Counted from the first letter of the stretch, positions 1-7,409 are shown. The stretch is 19,901 nucleotides of DNA from Acidiferrobacterales bacterium (GCA_015492195.1 WGFP01000118.1:1-19901), one strand, 5' to 3'. The notes: generated by a model from the letters alone, not told the origin. Numbers and translations: made by a program.

Positions 1-1
1 C

Positions 2-1486
2 AAGAACCCGAAATATGCGACCGATCTTGCAGGCGCCGATACCATCGATCGGGGCTTTGCGGACCGTCGCGAAAGCCGCTGGATCTCACCGGCCATTATC
101 CTGGGTTCCGTCCGGCTGCTGGATCTGATCATTGCGCTGGTGGCGGGCTTTGACGTCTGGGTGGCCTATGTGTACCGGGGCGGCCAGCCGCTGGGACTGC
201 ACTATGTCGCGGCGCTGTTGCTGACCAGCGCGTCCGTGCCCATCGTGTTCCAGACCCTGGGGCTTTATTCCATCCCGGCGTTGCGCGACGTGTTCGCTCA
301 TGTTGCAAGACTGATCCTGGGGTGGACCGGTCTGTTCACCGCGCTGGCCGCAATCGTGTTTCTGACCGAGACCGGAACGGAGTTTTCGCGCGTCTGGCTT
401 GGACTGTGGTTTGTCGCCGGGCTGGCCCTGCTGCTGGTGGCGCGGGTGGCGACATCGGCGCTTGTGCGCAAATGGAACGAGGACGGCCGGCTGGAGCGCC
501 GCGCGGTCATCGTCGGCGGCGGCAGACGCGGCGCCGACCTGATCCAGACCCTGGAACAGAGCAAGGGCACCGATATCCGTATCACCGGCGTGTTCGATGA
601 TCGCAGCGATGCGCGTTCGCCGCAAATCGTGGCCGGCTATCCCAAGCTTGGAAATATCGGCGACCTGATCCAGTTCGCCCGTCACACGCGCATAGATCTG
701 CTGATTGTTTCCCTGCCCCTGACAGCCGAAAACCGGCTTCTGGAACTGCTCAAGAAACTGTGGGTCCTGCCGGTCGATATCCGCCTGTCCGCCCACACCA
801 ACAAACTGCGATTTCGCCGGCGCACCTATTCGTTCATCGGCGAGGTGCCGTTTTTCGACGTGTTCGACAAACCGCTGGCCGACTGGGACTATGTCATCAA
901 ATCCATCGAAGACCGTGTGCTGGCCGCCCTTGCGCTGATCGTGGTGTCGCCCGTCATGGCGCTGGTGGCGCTCGCGGTCAAGCTGGACAGCCCCGGGCCG
1001 GTTCTTTTCAGACAGGACCGCTACGGATTCAACAATGAATTGACGCCGGTGTTCAAATTTCGCTCCCTGCGCCACGAGGCCGCCGATGCGGATGCCGGCA
1101 GGCTGGTCACCAGAAACGATGACCGGGTCACCCGGGTCGGCCGGTTCATCCGCAAGACCAGCCTGGATGAACTGCCGCAGCTTTTCAACGTGCTCGCCGG
1201 CGATCTGTCCCTTGTGGGTCCGCGCCCGCACGCGGTCATGGCGAAAGCGGAAAACGAACTCTATGTCGATGTTGTGGAAAGCTATTTCGCGCGTCACCGC
1301 ATGAAGCCCGGCATTACCGGCTGGGCGCAGGTCAATGGCTGGCGCGGGGAAACCGACAGCGTCGAGAAAATCCAGCGCCGGGTCGACTACGATCTCTATT
1401 ACATCGAAAACTGGTCGATCTGGTTCGATCTCTACATTCTGGCATTGACCCCGTTTTCCCTGTTCAAGAACGACAACGCCTATTGA
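2..1486 (+). CDS. Polyprenyl-phosphate glycosylphosphotransferase (WcaJ/ExoY-type), 5' partial
   Basis: Transfers a sugar-1-phosphate from a nucleotide sugar to undecaprenyl phosphate at the inner membrane, the first committed step of exopolysaccharide or O-antigen repeat-unit synthesis (family knowledge). The frame is open from base 2 with no stop, so the N-terminus lies before the window; 494 residues are visible, close to full length for the family. Visible order: hydrophobic N-terminal helices, a Rossmann-like middle domain (VIVGGGRRGADL near base 507), then the C-terminal bacterial sugar transferase domain from about base 900. That domain shows a membrane helix, the KFRSL segment, the Asp-Glu pair in KTSLDELPQLFNVL, and LSLVGPRPH. 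A GTG at 140 could be mistaken for a start, but the reading frame and N-terminal helices continue upstream. The stop shares a base with the next gene's ATG, so the two are probably co-translated. The sugar (glucose or galactose) cannot be read from sequence. Confidence 0.93.
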   Translation, partial: KNPKYATDLAGADTIDRGFADRRESRWISPAIILGSVRLLDLIIALVAGFDVWVAYVYRGGQPLGLHYVAALLLTSASVPIVFQTLGLYSIPALRDVFAHVARLILGWTGLFTALAAIVFLTETGTEFSRVWLGLWFVAGLALLLVARVATSALVRKWNEDGRLERRAVIVGGGRRGADLIQTLEQSKGTDIRITGVFDDRSDARSPQIVAGYPKLGNIGDLIQFARHTRIDLLIVSLPLTAENRLLELLKKLWVLPVDIRLSAHTNKLRFRRRTYSFIGEVPFFDVFDKPLADWDYVIKSIEDRVLAALALIVVSPVMALVALAVKLDSPGPVLFRQDRYGFNNELTPVFKFRSLRHEAADADAGRLVTRNDDRVTRVGRFIRKTSLDELPQLFNVLAGDLSLVGPRPHAVMAKAENELYVDVVESYFARHRMKPGITGWAQVNGWRGETDSVEKIQRRVDYDLYYIENWSIWFDLYILALTPFSLFKNDNAY

Positions 1487-2742
1487 TGAACGCCCCGTTT
1501 CCCCCACCCTTCCAGCGCAGTCCGTTCATGGGCCTGAGCGTGTTCGCGCTGTGGCTGGTGATGGCCGCCAGCAGCCTTGTCTTTATCGAGCCCGCCCCGT
1601 TTGATATCGCGGCGCTCGGCCTGGCGCTCGGCGCGTTTGTCCTGGGCTTGCGCATCCCCCGCCAGGCAGCCCCCATGATGGCGCTCCTGGTGCTGACACT
1701 CGCCCTGGGATATATCGGTGCGATGAACGCGAGCGCTCCAGGCGAGGCGGCGGTGCACATCGCAAAAACCACCTATCTGGCAATCACCGCCATTCTGCTG
1801 GCGTCATTGTTCGCGATCGATCCCGAACGCTACGGCAAGGCCTTCATAAACGGATACATTATCGCAGCGATCATTGCGGTCGTCGTGGCGCTTGCGGGGA
1901 TTTTCAACCTGCTGGACGGGGCATACGACTTTGCCACAAATTTCGGCCGCGCCAGGGGAACGTTCAAGGATCCGAATGTTTTTGCTCCGTTCCTGATCGT
2001 GCCGGCCCTGTATCTGATGATCCGCTCCATCAGGTCGCCGGTGCCCGCTGCCCTGCTGCACGGTGCGCTCGCCACCTTCCTGACGGTGGGAATTTTTGTG
2101 AGCTTTTCGCGCGCCGCGTGGGGGGGATATGTGGTGGCCTCGATCATTGTCATCCTCATGCTTTCCGCGACCACCCGCAATCCGCGAACCAAGCTGCGCA
2201 TCCTCATCATGTGCTCGATTGTCATCGCGGCGCTGGCGCTTGCGGTTCTCGCCATCCTCGGTAACAACGAACTCGGCGCCATGTTCGCGGAGCGGTTTTC
2301 GCTGACCCAGAGGTATGATGTCGGCGGTCAGGGCCGGTTTGCCAACCAGCAGATCGCACTGGGCGCAATACTGGAAAATCCGTTTGGCCTGGGTGCGAAC
2401 GAATTCGCCAAGATTACCGGCCTTGCCCCCCACAACGTGTATATCAAGGCATTCCTCATGGGCGGATGGGCCGGTGGACTGTCCTATCTGATCCTGGTGA
2501 TATCGACCGTTCTCATTTCCATCACCACGATACTGCGCGCCTCGCCACATCGCGATCTTGCGATCGTCCTGTTTGCAAGCTTTCTTGTCGTCGCCATAGA
2601 AGGGCTCGTCATCGACACCGACCACTGGCGCCAGTTTTATCTCATGCTGGGCGCAATCTGGGGGCTGCACGCAGCCATGCCCGCCACCCGGATCGCCGCC
2701 AAAAGCCCGGTGCCAGCCGGGCCTTGTTTTACGCGGTGGTGA
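1486..2742 (+). CDS. O-antigen ligase / Wzy-type polymerase family membrane protein
   Basis: A 418-residue polytopic membrane protein with roughly ten hydrophobic segments. The segments RARGTFKDPNVFAPFL (residues 155-170) and SFSRAAWGG (206-214), before a stretch of basic residues and further helices, fit the Wzy_C/O-antigen ligase family (PF04932), which joins or polymerises lipid-linked glycans on the periplasmic face. The ATG at 1486 overlaps the previous gene's TGA by one base (TGATG); a TTG one codon upstream is also in frame but less likely. Pairing with a glycosylphosphotransferase supports a polysaccharide role. Whether it acts as ligase, polymerase or exopolysaccharide ExoQ-like protein cannot be decided here. 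Confidence 0.85.
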   Translation: MNAPFPPPFQRSPFMGLSVFALWLVMAASSLVFIEPAPFDIAALGLALGAFVLGLRIPRQAAPMMALLVLTLALGYIGAMNASAPGEAAVHIAKTTYLAITAILLASLFAIDPERYGKAFINGYIIAAIIAVVVALAGIFNLLDGAYDFATNFGRARGTFKDPNVFAPFLIVPALYLMIRSIRSPVPAALLHGALATFLTVGIFVSFSRAAWGGYVVASIIVILMLSATTRNPRTKLRILIMCSIVIAALALAVLAILGNNELGAMFAERFSLTQRYDVGGQGRFANQQIALGAILENPFGLGANEFAKITGLAPHNVYIKAFLMGGWAGGLSYLILVISTVLISITTILRASPHRDLAIVLFASFLVVAIEGLVIDTDHWRQFYLMLGAIWGLHAAMPATRIAAKSPVPAGPCFTRW

Positions 2743-3072
2743 TCTTTTTCCGCACGATGGTGGTCTTCCGCTATCCCGGAGAAGACGCAAAATCAGAGGC
2801 CTAGCCGGATTTGAAAAGACAGCCTGTCAACGCGTATGGTTAAGCCCCTGAAACGCGAATCACGAAATTGCCCCTATCGCGCAATTCTCTCGCCGCATTG
2901 CCCGCTAATATACCAAATGCCGGCCTGACCAGCCACATGCCACGTTTTGTAGTAGCCGGAGTCACGCGGCTGTGTATGGTCAGCGTCGGCACTTTCCTTT
3001 AGTATTCCCCACTTCAATGCCGAGAAGCACTGACAGTGAACGCGGCTGTTCCACACGAAGATATGTACTGGA
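2743..3072. other. Gene-free stretch between O-antigen ligase and small-protein pair
   Basis: About 330 bp with no convincing coding region. A possible sigma-70 promoter on the plus strand is TTGAAA at 2811-2816 and TATGGT at 2835-2840 with an 18-bp spacer; this would leave a leader of roughly 225 bases before the next ATG, which weakens the match. No clear terminator hairpin with a T-run was seen after the ligase stop. A different plus frame stays open to 2804 past the ligase stop, but the extra residues resemble nothing I recognise. Confidence 0.4.
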
Positions 3073-3513
3073 ATGCTGAACCTCAAGTCCGAAAAGTCCG
3101 ACAAACGGTATTTCGACGAAAAAAAGATTCCAGATGACGTCTGGCTGGTTCTTGAAGCCTCCTCGCTTCTGAGCGTTCCCGAGTTCAGGATATTCGAGAT
3201 CGCCTATCGCGAATGGTTTTCCAGGGACGCTGACGAAAAAACGGTCGAAAAGTTTTTCACCCCCTACATGTTTGGCGAGGTGGTTCCCCCCTGGGTGCGC
3301 CACTTCGCCCAGCGCGTGATCAATCTCGACAGGGAAAACAAGCTGGTGCCGCGGGATTTTGGCATCCAGCCGCGTTTTGTCACACGCGACGATCTGCGCA
3401 AGGGGCTTGATTTCACCGCCTGGATCGTTGTCTTTATGGTCGGGCTCGTCTTGCTGGGCAAGGTCGCCGGCAAGGCGCTTTCCACGATATGCATGTTCCC
3501 GCCCTGCTACTGA
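3073..3513 (+). CDS. Hypothetical protein with C-terminal membrane anchor
   Basis: 146 residues, family not recognised. The first ~110 residues are soluble and charged, rich in aromatic residues (PDDVWLVLEASS, FEIAYREWFSRD, VPPWVRHFAQRV). One hydrophobic helix follows at about 115-135 (AWIVVFMVGLVLLGKVAG) and a short Cys-containing tail ends in PPCY. No signal peptide is seen, so the soluble part is probably cytoplasmic with a C-terminal anchor. The start is the first ATG in frame; the ribosome-binding site is weak. The gene is 15 bp upstream of a 58-aa membrane ORF on the same strand and probably co-transcribed with it. Codon pattern and plausible amino-acid composition favour a real gene over the opposing minus-strand frames. 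Confidence 0.7.
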   Translation: MLNLKSEKSDKRYFDEKKIPDDVWLVLEASSLLSVPEFRIFEIAYREWFSRDADEKTVEKFFTPYMFGEVVPPWVRHFAQRVINLDRENKLVPRDFGIQPRFVTRDDLRKGLDFTAWIVVFMVGLVLLGKVAGKALSTICMFPPCY

Positions 3514-3528
3514 AATCCGGACCGATCC

Positions 3529-3705
3529 ATGAATGAAGACCTGATCAACTGGATCCTGGTCGTCGTGACCGGTCTTGTGGCCGTTCACGGGCTGACATAC
3601 CGCGATGACGACGGCGAACGCCCGTGGGTGCATTTGCTGTTCGGCTGTATCGCGCTGATTTTTTTCATGCGCTTCCTGTTCGCCGATATTTTGGGGGTTT
3701 TCTAG
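3529..3705 (+). CDS. Small two-helix membrane protein, 58 aa
   Basis: ATG at 3529 to TAG at 3705. The predicted peptide has a hydrophobic helix at about residues 5-22 (NWILVVVTGLVAVHGL), a charged turn (YRDDDGERPW) and a second helix at 34-52 (VHLLFGCIALIFFMRFLF). The two helices joined by an acidic loop are a coherent membrane topology, which is unlikely in a random frame. It follows the 146-aa gene by 15 bp and its stop lies 12 bp from the stop of the opposing TPR gene. Function unknown; possibly a partner of the upstream anchored protein (inference from adjacency only). Confidence 0.65.
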   Translation: MNEDLINWILVVVTGLVAVHGLTYRDDDGERPWVHLLFGCIALIFFMRFLFADILGVF

Positions 3706-3717
3706 ACCGCGCCCAGC

Positions 3718-4296
3718 CTATTGCTCGTATCCGCGTTGCTTGCGGTCCAGTTCGGGAACGCTCAGAAGCCGCTTTGATTCCGGCTTTGCCAGTTCCGCCT
3801 TGAGATAGCGCAACCGGTCGGCGACCGTGGGCGGCTTTTCCTGCACATTATAGAGCAGCCGGGTGAGCCAGTGCATGCCGTCGGCCACACTCTCGTCCAG
3901 CGACAACGCCTTTTGATAGTCGGCGACAGCCCGTTCGTACCTGCCGAGATGATCGTTGGCGATGCCGCGAATCGCATAGTTGCCGCCGAATTCCGGCTCC
4001 ATTGCGACCACCTGGTCCATCAGCGAAACCGCCTCCCCGTAGCGCCTTAGCTGAATAAGGCTGTTCGCCAATCCGCGCATGGCCGGGATGTGAACGGGGT
4101 TTTCGGACAGCGCCTGACGATAATCGTCGGCGGCGCGCTGAAAATTGCTGTCCTTGAACTGCGTATTGCCGGCAAGATAGGCCAGATCACCGGGACCGCG
4201 TTGGGCAAAATGCTCGTACAAAGCATAGCCCAGCCACGCCAGCGCGCCGAGAATGGCGAAGGTTTTCAGAAAACGATTGAATTGATCGCTGATCAC
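3718..4296 (-). CDS. Membrane-anchored tetratricopeptide repeat protein
   Basis: 192 residues. One N-terminal hydrophobic helix (about 11-27, FAILGALAWLGYALY) is followed by three TPR-like units at roughly 34-67, 68-101 and 102-135, with characteristic G-Y/F-A-P positions (for example NFQRAADDYRQALSENP and RYERAVADYQKALSLD). TPR domains mediate protein-protein contacts; with the anchor this suggests a periplasmic or membrane-side scaffold. The start is GTG at 4296, in a GTGA overlap with the stop of the upstream 75-aa gene, implying translational coupling. The partner and process are not identifiable from sequence. Confidence 0.85.
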   Translation of the reverse strand: MISDQFNRFLKTFAILGALAWLGYALYEHFAQRGPGDLAYLAGNTQFKDSNFQRAADDYRQALSENPVHIPAMRGLANSLIQLRRYGEAVSLMDQVVAMEPEFGGNYAIRGIANDHLGRYERAVADYQKALSLDESVADGMHWLTRLLYNVQEKPPTVADRLRYLKAELAKPESKRLLSVPELDRKQRGYEQ

Positions 4297-4520
4297 GTGG
4301 GAATTCCGAACACATTGTAGTTGAACATGGCCGCGAACAACAGCGCGACCAGGATCGCGATAAAGCGCGCACGCTGCTTTTGCCCCTGTACCGCCGCCTC
4401 ACCGAGTTCCGTGCCGGTCTTTCGCTGCAGCCGCCGCACGCTCACCACGTGGACCAGATTGGAAACCGGAAAATACAGGGCGACCGCGAGCGCCAGAGTG
4501 GTGAGAATATAATATGTCAT
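4293..4520 (-). CDS. Small two-helix membrane protein, 75 aa
   Basis: A 75-residue protein with a hydrophobic helix at about 3-26 (ILTTLALAVALYFPVSNLVHVV), a basic and polar middle (RRLQRKTGTELGEAAVQGQKQRAR) and a second helix at 53-69 (FIAILVALLFAAMFNYNVF). The loop is strongly basic, so by the positive-inside rule it is probably cytoplasmic. Its TGA overlaps the GTG of the membrane-anchored TPR gene by four bases (GTGA), so the two probably form one translational unit. No named family recognised. Confidence 0.75.
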   Translation of the reverse strand: MTYYILTTLALAVALYFPVSNLVHVVSVRRLQRKTGTELGEAAVQGQKQRARFIAILVALLFAAMFNYNVFGIPT

Positions 4521-4611
4521 GATCTTTCACATAACGCTCGCAGCCACCCTCGGCAAGATACAGTTTGCGCCTGCCCGGCAGAATATATGCCCGCGCGGGC
4601 GCGGACACAAA

Positions 4612-4677
4612 CGGGCCGCTTCCCTCGATCGAGGGAGCGGCCCGCAAGTTTTCACCCGGCCGGCGAACCGGCTGGTG
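4612..4677 (-). terminator. Tandem hairpins after the symporter gene
   Basis: Two hairpins lie directly downstream of the symporter stop (TAG at 4691-4693, minus strand). The first, 4653-4677, has arms CACCCGGCCGG and CCGGCTGGTG around a CGAA loop, with one bulge. The second, 4612-4644, is a long GC-rich stem centred on CCCTCGATCGAGGG with one bulged base. T-runs after them on the minus strand are short (three T), so this is a strong structured 3' end but not a textbook intrinsic terminator. It separates the symporter from the 75-aa/TPR pair. Confidence 0.6.
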
Positions 4678-4690
4678 ATCGTGTCAAAGT

Positions 4691-6655
4691 CTAGGCTTTG
4701 CTTTTGACATCGCCGATGTCTTCCACAAGCGCTTCGACCTCTTTGTCCGGAACGGTCGACATCTCCATCTTGTAGGCCAGGAACCACATCATGAAGACGC
4801 CAATGGCCCACCAGAGGATCTGCCAGGCCCAGATCGACGGCATGCCGAACATCCAGGCCTCAACGCCGCCATTCGGATCGCCAAAGATCGTGTTGCCGAT
4901 CACGGCGCCCGGGCCGATACCGAAGAAGAACCAGATCAGTGTCAGCACCCAGGCCGTCGGTACAAGCTTGCGCTTCTCCGGCGACAGTGCGGCATGCTCA
5001 CGCAGGAAGTCGTGGAACTTCATGCGATGCTTGAGCTCGGCGTCGTTCTGGGTCATGGCGGAAATAATGACCGCCCCGCCCAGATTGAACAGAATGCCCC
5101 AGAAGGCCGAATGCATCGTCAATGGCCAGCGGCCCCAGGGCAGGGTGACGTCGAACCAGCCTGCGATCTGCGCACCGAAGTTCTCGGTGAAGATCACAGC
5201 CAGGATGCCCAGTGCCAGGCCAACAGTGATACCCTGACGGGTGAACCACGGGAAGTAGCACACCGACATCAGGGACGGCCACATCTGGAAGCCGAAGGCG
5301 ACCGCCAGGCCACCCAGCAGCACCAGTGCGTCGGTCGCCGTCGTGGCCACGATGAGCGCCGCGATAACGATAAACGCGACGCCGACACGGCCCCAGAACT
5401 TCTGCTGCTCATGGGTTGCGTTTGGCATGATGAAATGCTTCAGCAGATCGCGGGTCAGCATGCCCCCGGCGGTCGACATATATGCCGCGCCGGTCGACTG
5501 CATGGCCGCGAGGGCGCACACCGCCAGCAGACCGACGAACCACGGAGCGGTATCGCCCAGCAGTGCGATCATCTGCGGCACGAGCATGCCCTGCTTGCCG
5601 GCGGACTGCATCAGGTCGATGCCGCCAAGCCCGGCTCCCATCACGTTGTTCGTCAGTTCCGGGAACTTCTCGGCAAATTCGAGATTGGCGCCCAGCAAAT
5701 GGGCACCCATTCCCTGAAACGCGGTGAACACGAACAGGATGAACCCGATACCAAACGAGGAAGCCCACACCTGCTGAGGCGCGAACGGCTTGGGATTGGT
5801 GTTCGAAAACGCCCACATGGTGAACGCGGGCGAGGAATGAATGCCCATAAGAGCGAACATGTAGGTCAGAATCATCATGCCCGTCCAGGCGCCGCCAACG
5901 GCCTTGGGCCCACTGGCAACAAACTGGATGACACCGGGTATCGCAACGTAGTGGCTGTATCCGTCAAGCGTACGCTTGGTATCCATTTCGGCCAGGGCCG
6001 CGATGCCCTGATTGAGCCGCTCAAATCCACCCACCGCATTAAGCGCGATTATGCCGATCGCGATGATGCCGAAGGCAAGCAGCAGGCATTGCAGCGTGTC
6101 CACATAGGCCACGGCGCGCAGACCGCCCGACGCCACGTAAATGAGCACAACCGCGCTCAGGAGCCACATGCCAACCTCAACCGACAGCAGATCGTCGGTG
6201 AGCACGTTGAACAGGAACCCGGAGGCCCGCAATTGCAGCCCAAGATACGGAATCGAGAAACACAACGCCACGACCACGGTCAACAAACGGATCATATCGC
6301 CCCTGAAATAGGTCGACAGCATCTCGCCCGGCGTGACAAATCCGAAACGTTTGCCCAGCATCCACTGGCGTTTCAGGAACATCACACCGGTAAACGGAAT
6401 CGTGATCGCATAGAACGACGCGTAGGCGTACTGGAATCCATCTCTGTAAATGAGTCCAGGATGGCCCATAAACGTCCACCCCGAAAACGAGGTGGCCGTC
6501 GCGGCCAAAACAAAAACCCACAGTGAGAGACGGCGCCCCGCGATAAAGTAGTCGCTCGCCGTCTTTGACATCATTGCTCCTCTGATGCCCCAGAAGATGC
6601 AATAGGCCCAATAGAGGCCGACAAAGACGAAAAGCCAAATGACTTTCGCTGACAT
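4691..6655 (-). CDS. Sodium:solute symporter (SSS family), long form
   Basis: 654 residues, many hydrophobic helices. An SSS-type fold is indicated by SDYFIAGRRLSLWVF near residue 34, the TM1 region ATATSFSGWTFMG (about 53-65), LIYVASGGLRAVAYVDTLQ, and the late motif AALAAMQSTGAAYMSTAGGMLTRDLL, where small polar residues line the Na+ site in known members. These carriers import solutes such as proline, acetate, pantothenate or sugars with Na+; the substrate here is unknown. It is longer than the usual 450-550 residues: from about residue 563 a further two-helix segment (AWVLTLIWFFFGIGPG and WQILWWAIGVFMMWFLAY) ends in an acidic tail. The ATG at 6655 is preceded by a strong AAAGGGGGG ribosome-binding site. 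It appears to be a single-gene transcript. Confidence 0.9.
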   Translation of the reverse strand: MSAKVIWLFVFVGLYWAYCIFWGIRGAMMSKTASDYFIAGRRLSLWVFVLAATATSFSGWTFMGHPGLIYRDGFQYAYASFYAITIPFTGVMFLKRQWMLGKRFGFVTPGEMLSTYFRGDMIRLLTVVVALCFSIPYLGLQLRASGFLFNVLTDDLLSVEVGMWLLSAVVLIYVASGGLRAVAYVDTLQCLLLAFGIIAIGIIALNAVGGFERLNQGIAALAEMDTKRTLDGYSHYVAIPGVIQFVASGPKAVGGAWTGMMILTYMFALMGIHSSPAFTMWAFSNTNPKPFAPQQVWASSFGIGFILFVFTAFQGMGAHLLGANLEFAEKFPELTNNVMGAGLGGIDLMQSAGKQGMLVPQMIALLGDTAPWFVGLLAVCALAAMQSTGAAYMSTAGGMLTRDLLKHFIMPNATHEQQKFWGRVGVAFIVIAALIVATTATDALVLLGGLAVAFGFQMWPSLMSVCYFPWFTRQGITVGLALGILAVIFTENFGAQIAGWFDVTLPWGRWPLTMHSAFWGILFNLGGAVIISAMTQNDAELKHRMKFHDFLREHAALSPEKRKLVPTAWVLTLIWFFFGIGPGAVIGNTIFGDPNGGVEAWMFGMPSIWAWQILWWAIGVFMMWFLAYKMEMSTVPDKEVEALVEDIGDVKSKA

Positions 6656-6676
6656 GGGGAACCCCCCTTTCGTAAA

Positions 6677-6692
6677 GTCCGGACGTCCGGAC
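6677..6692. promoter_or_regulatory. 16-bp perfect palindrome in the symporter leader
   Basis: GTCCGGACGTCCGGAC is a perfect palindrome, itself two copies of the 8-bp palindrome GTCCGGAC. It lies 21 bp before the symporter start codon and just upstream of its ribosome-binding site. Such symmetry suits a dimeric repressor or an RNA hairpin that affects translation. No regulator can be assigned. Confidence 0.45.
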
Positions 6693-6824
6693 GGGTCGCT
6701 TCAAAGCCGGGACCGCCTCCAACGGCCCCGCCTCGTGACACCCTGGGAAACCCGGGCTTGCCGCACGGCGATCATGCAATGGCACAACGCGCACACGTGC
6801 CCGGGATTTTCACGGTGCATGTGC

Positions 6825-6854
6825 TATGCAACTGAATCTGCAAATCCCCGTCAA
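6825..6854 (-). promoter_or_regulatory. Possible sigma-70 promoter for the symporter
   Basis: On the minus strand, TTGACG (6849-6854) and TGCATA (6825-6830) are separated by 18 bp and point to the symporter gene, leaving a leader of about 160 bases that includes the palindrome. The -35 is good, the -10 is mediocre. Confidence 0.3.
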
Positions 6855-7029
6855 TAGCCATAAGGTATGAGCGACCGTCACGAAAGGTTGATTGGACATA
6901 AGCGATTGTAATCACCCAATTAAATCAAAAACGCCCATGTGGATAGGCGGGCAAGTCATGAGCGATCCTTGATCCGCCCGGTTTGAAATGCCCGCTGATC
7001 TGACTCCGGCGCGCGAAATAGGCGGCCCG

Positions 7030-7092
7030 GCCCGCGCCGCCCACTGCGCGTCCACGAGCGGGCACGCCCTGTGAAAACCGGGCGGCGCGGGC
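7030..7092. repeat. 13-bp perfect inverted repeat with 37-bp spacer
   Basis: GCCCGCGCCGCCC at 7030-7042 is the exact reverse complement of the segment at 7080-7092. The spacer is GC-rich with smaller self-complementary pieces. It lies in the non-coding region, so coding constraint does not explain it. It could fold as a large stem-loop in RNA on either strand. Confidence 0.6.
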
Positions 7093-7263
7093 ACCGGTGC
7101 GATGAGTGCGGAGGTCAGAAACATGTAGCAAATGATTGTCAGTGAAGCATTATTTCAAAAGAATGAAATCTCCGCCCATGCCGGGCCGCAACCTGCGAGC
7201 GACCCTGTTGTGTTGTTTCGGGTCGAGGGGACGGGCCGGTGGCGCCGATTCGCCCGGAACACA

Positions 7264-7305
7264 ACGTTCGCCCCTGGACGTTCGCCCCTGGACGCTCGCC
7301 CCTGT
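7264..7305. repeat. Three tandem 14-bp repeats next to tRNA-Pro
   Basis: ACGTTCGCCCCTGG occurs at 7264-7277 and again at 7278-7291; the third copy at 7292-7305 differs at two positions (ACGCTCGCCCCTGT). The array lies 27 bp from the 3' end of the tRNA. The unit is not a multiple of three or of a helical turn. It is too short and lacks spacers to be CRISPR. Confidence 0.85.
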
Positions 7306-7331
7306 ACACTGGAGAAATACGGGTATAGATG

Positions 7332-7409
7332 TGGTCGGAGCGGCAGGATTTGAACCTGCGACCCCCGGTCCCCCAGACCGGTGCGCTAACCGAACTGCGC
7401 CACGCTCCG
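7332..7409 (-). tRNA. tRNA-Pro, anticodon GGG
   Basis: Minus strand, 78 nt including the encoded CCA (plus-strand TGG at 7332-7334). The acceptor stem CGGAGCG pairs with CGCTCCG; the D arm is GCGC-AGTTCGGTTA-GCGC; the anticodon stem CCGGT/ACCGG encloses the loop CTGGGGG, giving anticodon GGG at 7372-7374; the T arm GCAGG-TTCAAAT-CCTGC is canonical. It decodes CCC (and CCU). Confidence 0.97.

Larger units (their letters stand above)
6656..7331. other. Gene-free region between symporter and tRNA-Pro
   Basis: About 675 bp without a convincing protein gene: the open frames here are GC-driven and translate to Arg/Pro/Ala-rich nonsense. It contains the symporter leader, a comparatively AT-rich block near 6884-6936, a possible weak minus-strand hairpin with TTTTT near 6926-6950, a 13-bp inverted repeat (7030-7092) and three 14-bp tandem repeats (7264-7305). 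The stretch after the tRNA 3' end could be transcribed with it. I see no known RNA family. Confidence 0.5.

Noticed and set aside
86..1507. Long minus-strand frame (473 codons) opposite the glycosylphosphotransferase
   Set aside because: Arg/Gln/His/Gly-rich translation typical of the antisense of a GC-rich gene; the plus strand has a full recognised domain.
2466..2804. Frameshifted C-terminus of the O-antigen ligase in the next frame
   Set aside because: The ligase is already of family length, and the extra residues past 2742 show no helix or motif that would demand a frameshift.
4994..6526. Plus-strand frame of 510 codons opposite the symporter
   Set aside because: Antisense shadow: His/Gln/Arg-rich, no family, and the minus strand is a clear transporter.
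6912..7131. Minus-strand small ORFs in the intergenic region
   Set aside because: Two overlapping frames of similar length, both Arg/Pro/Ala-rich and crossing an inverted repeat; no ribosome-binding site.
7264..7305. Possible CRISPR array
   Set aside because: Units are directly adjacent with no spacers, only 14 bp, and no cas gene is present.
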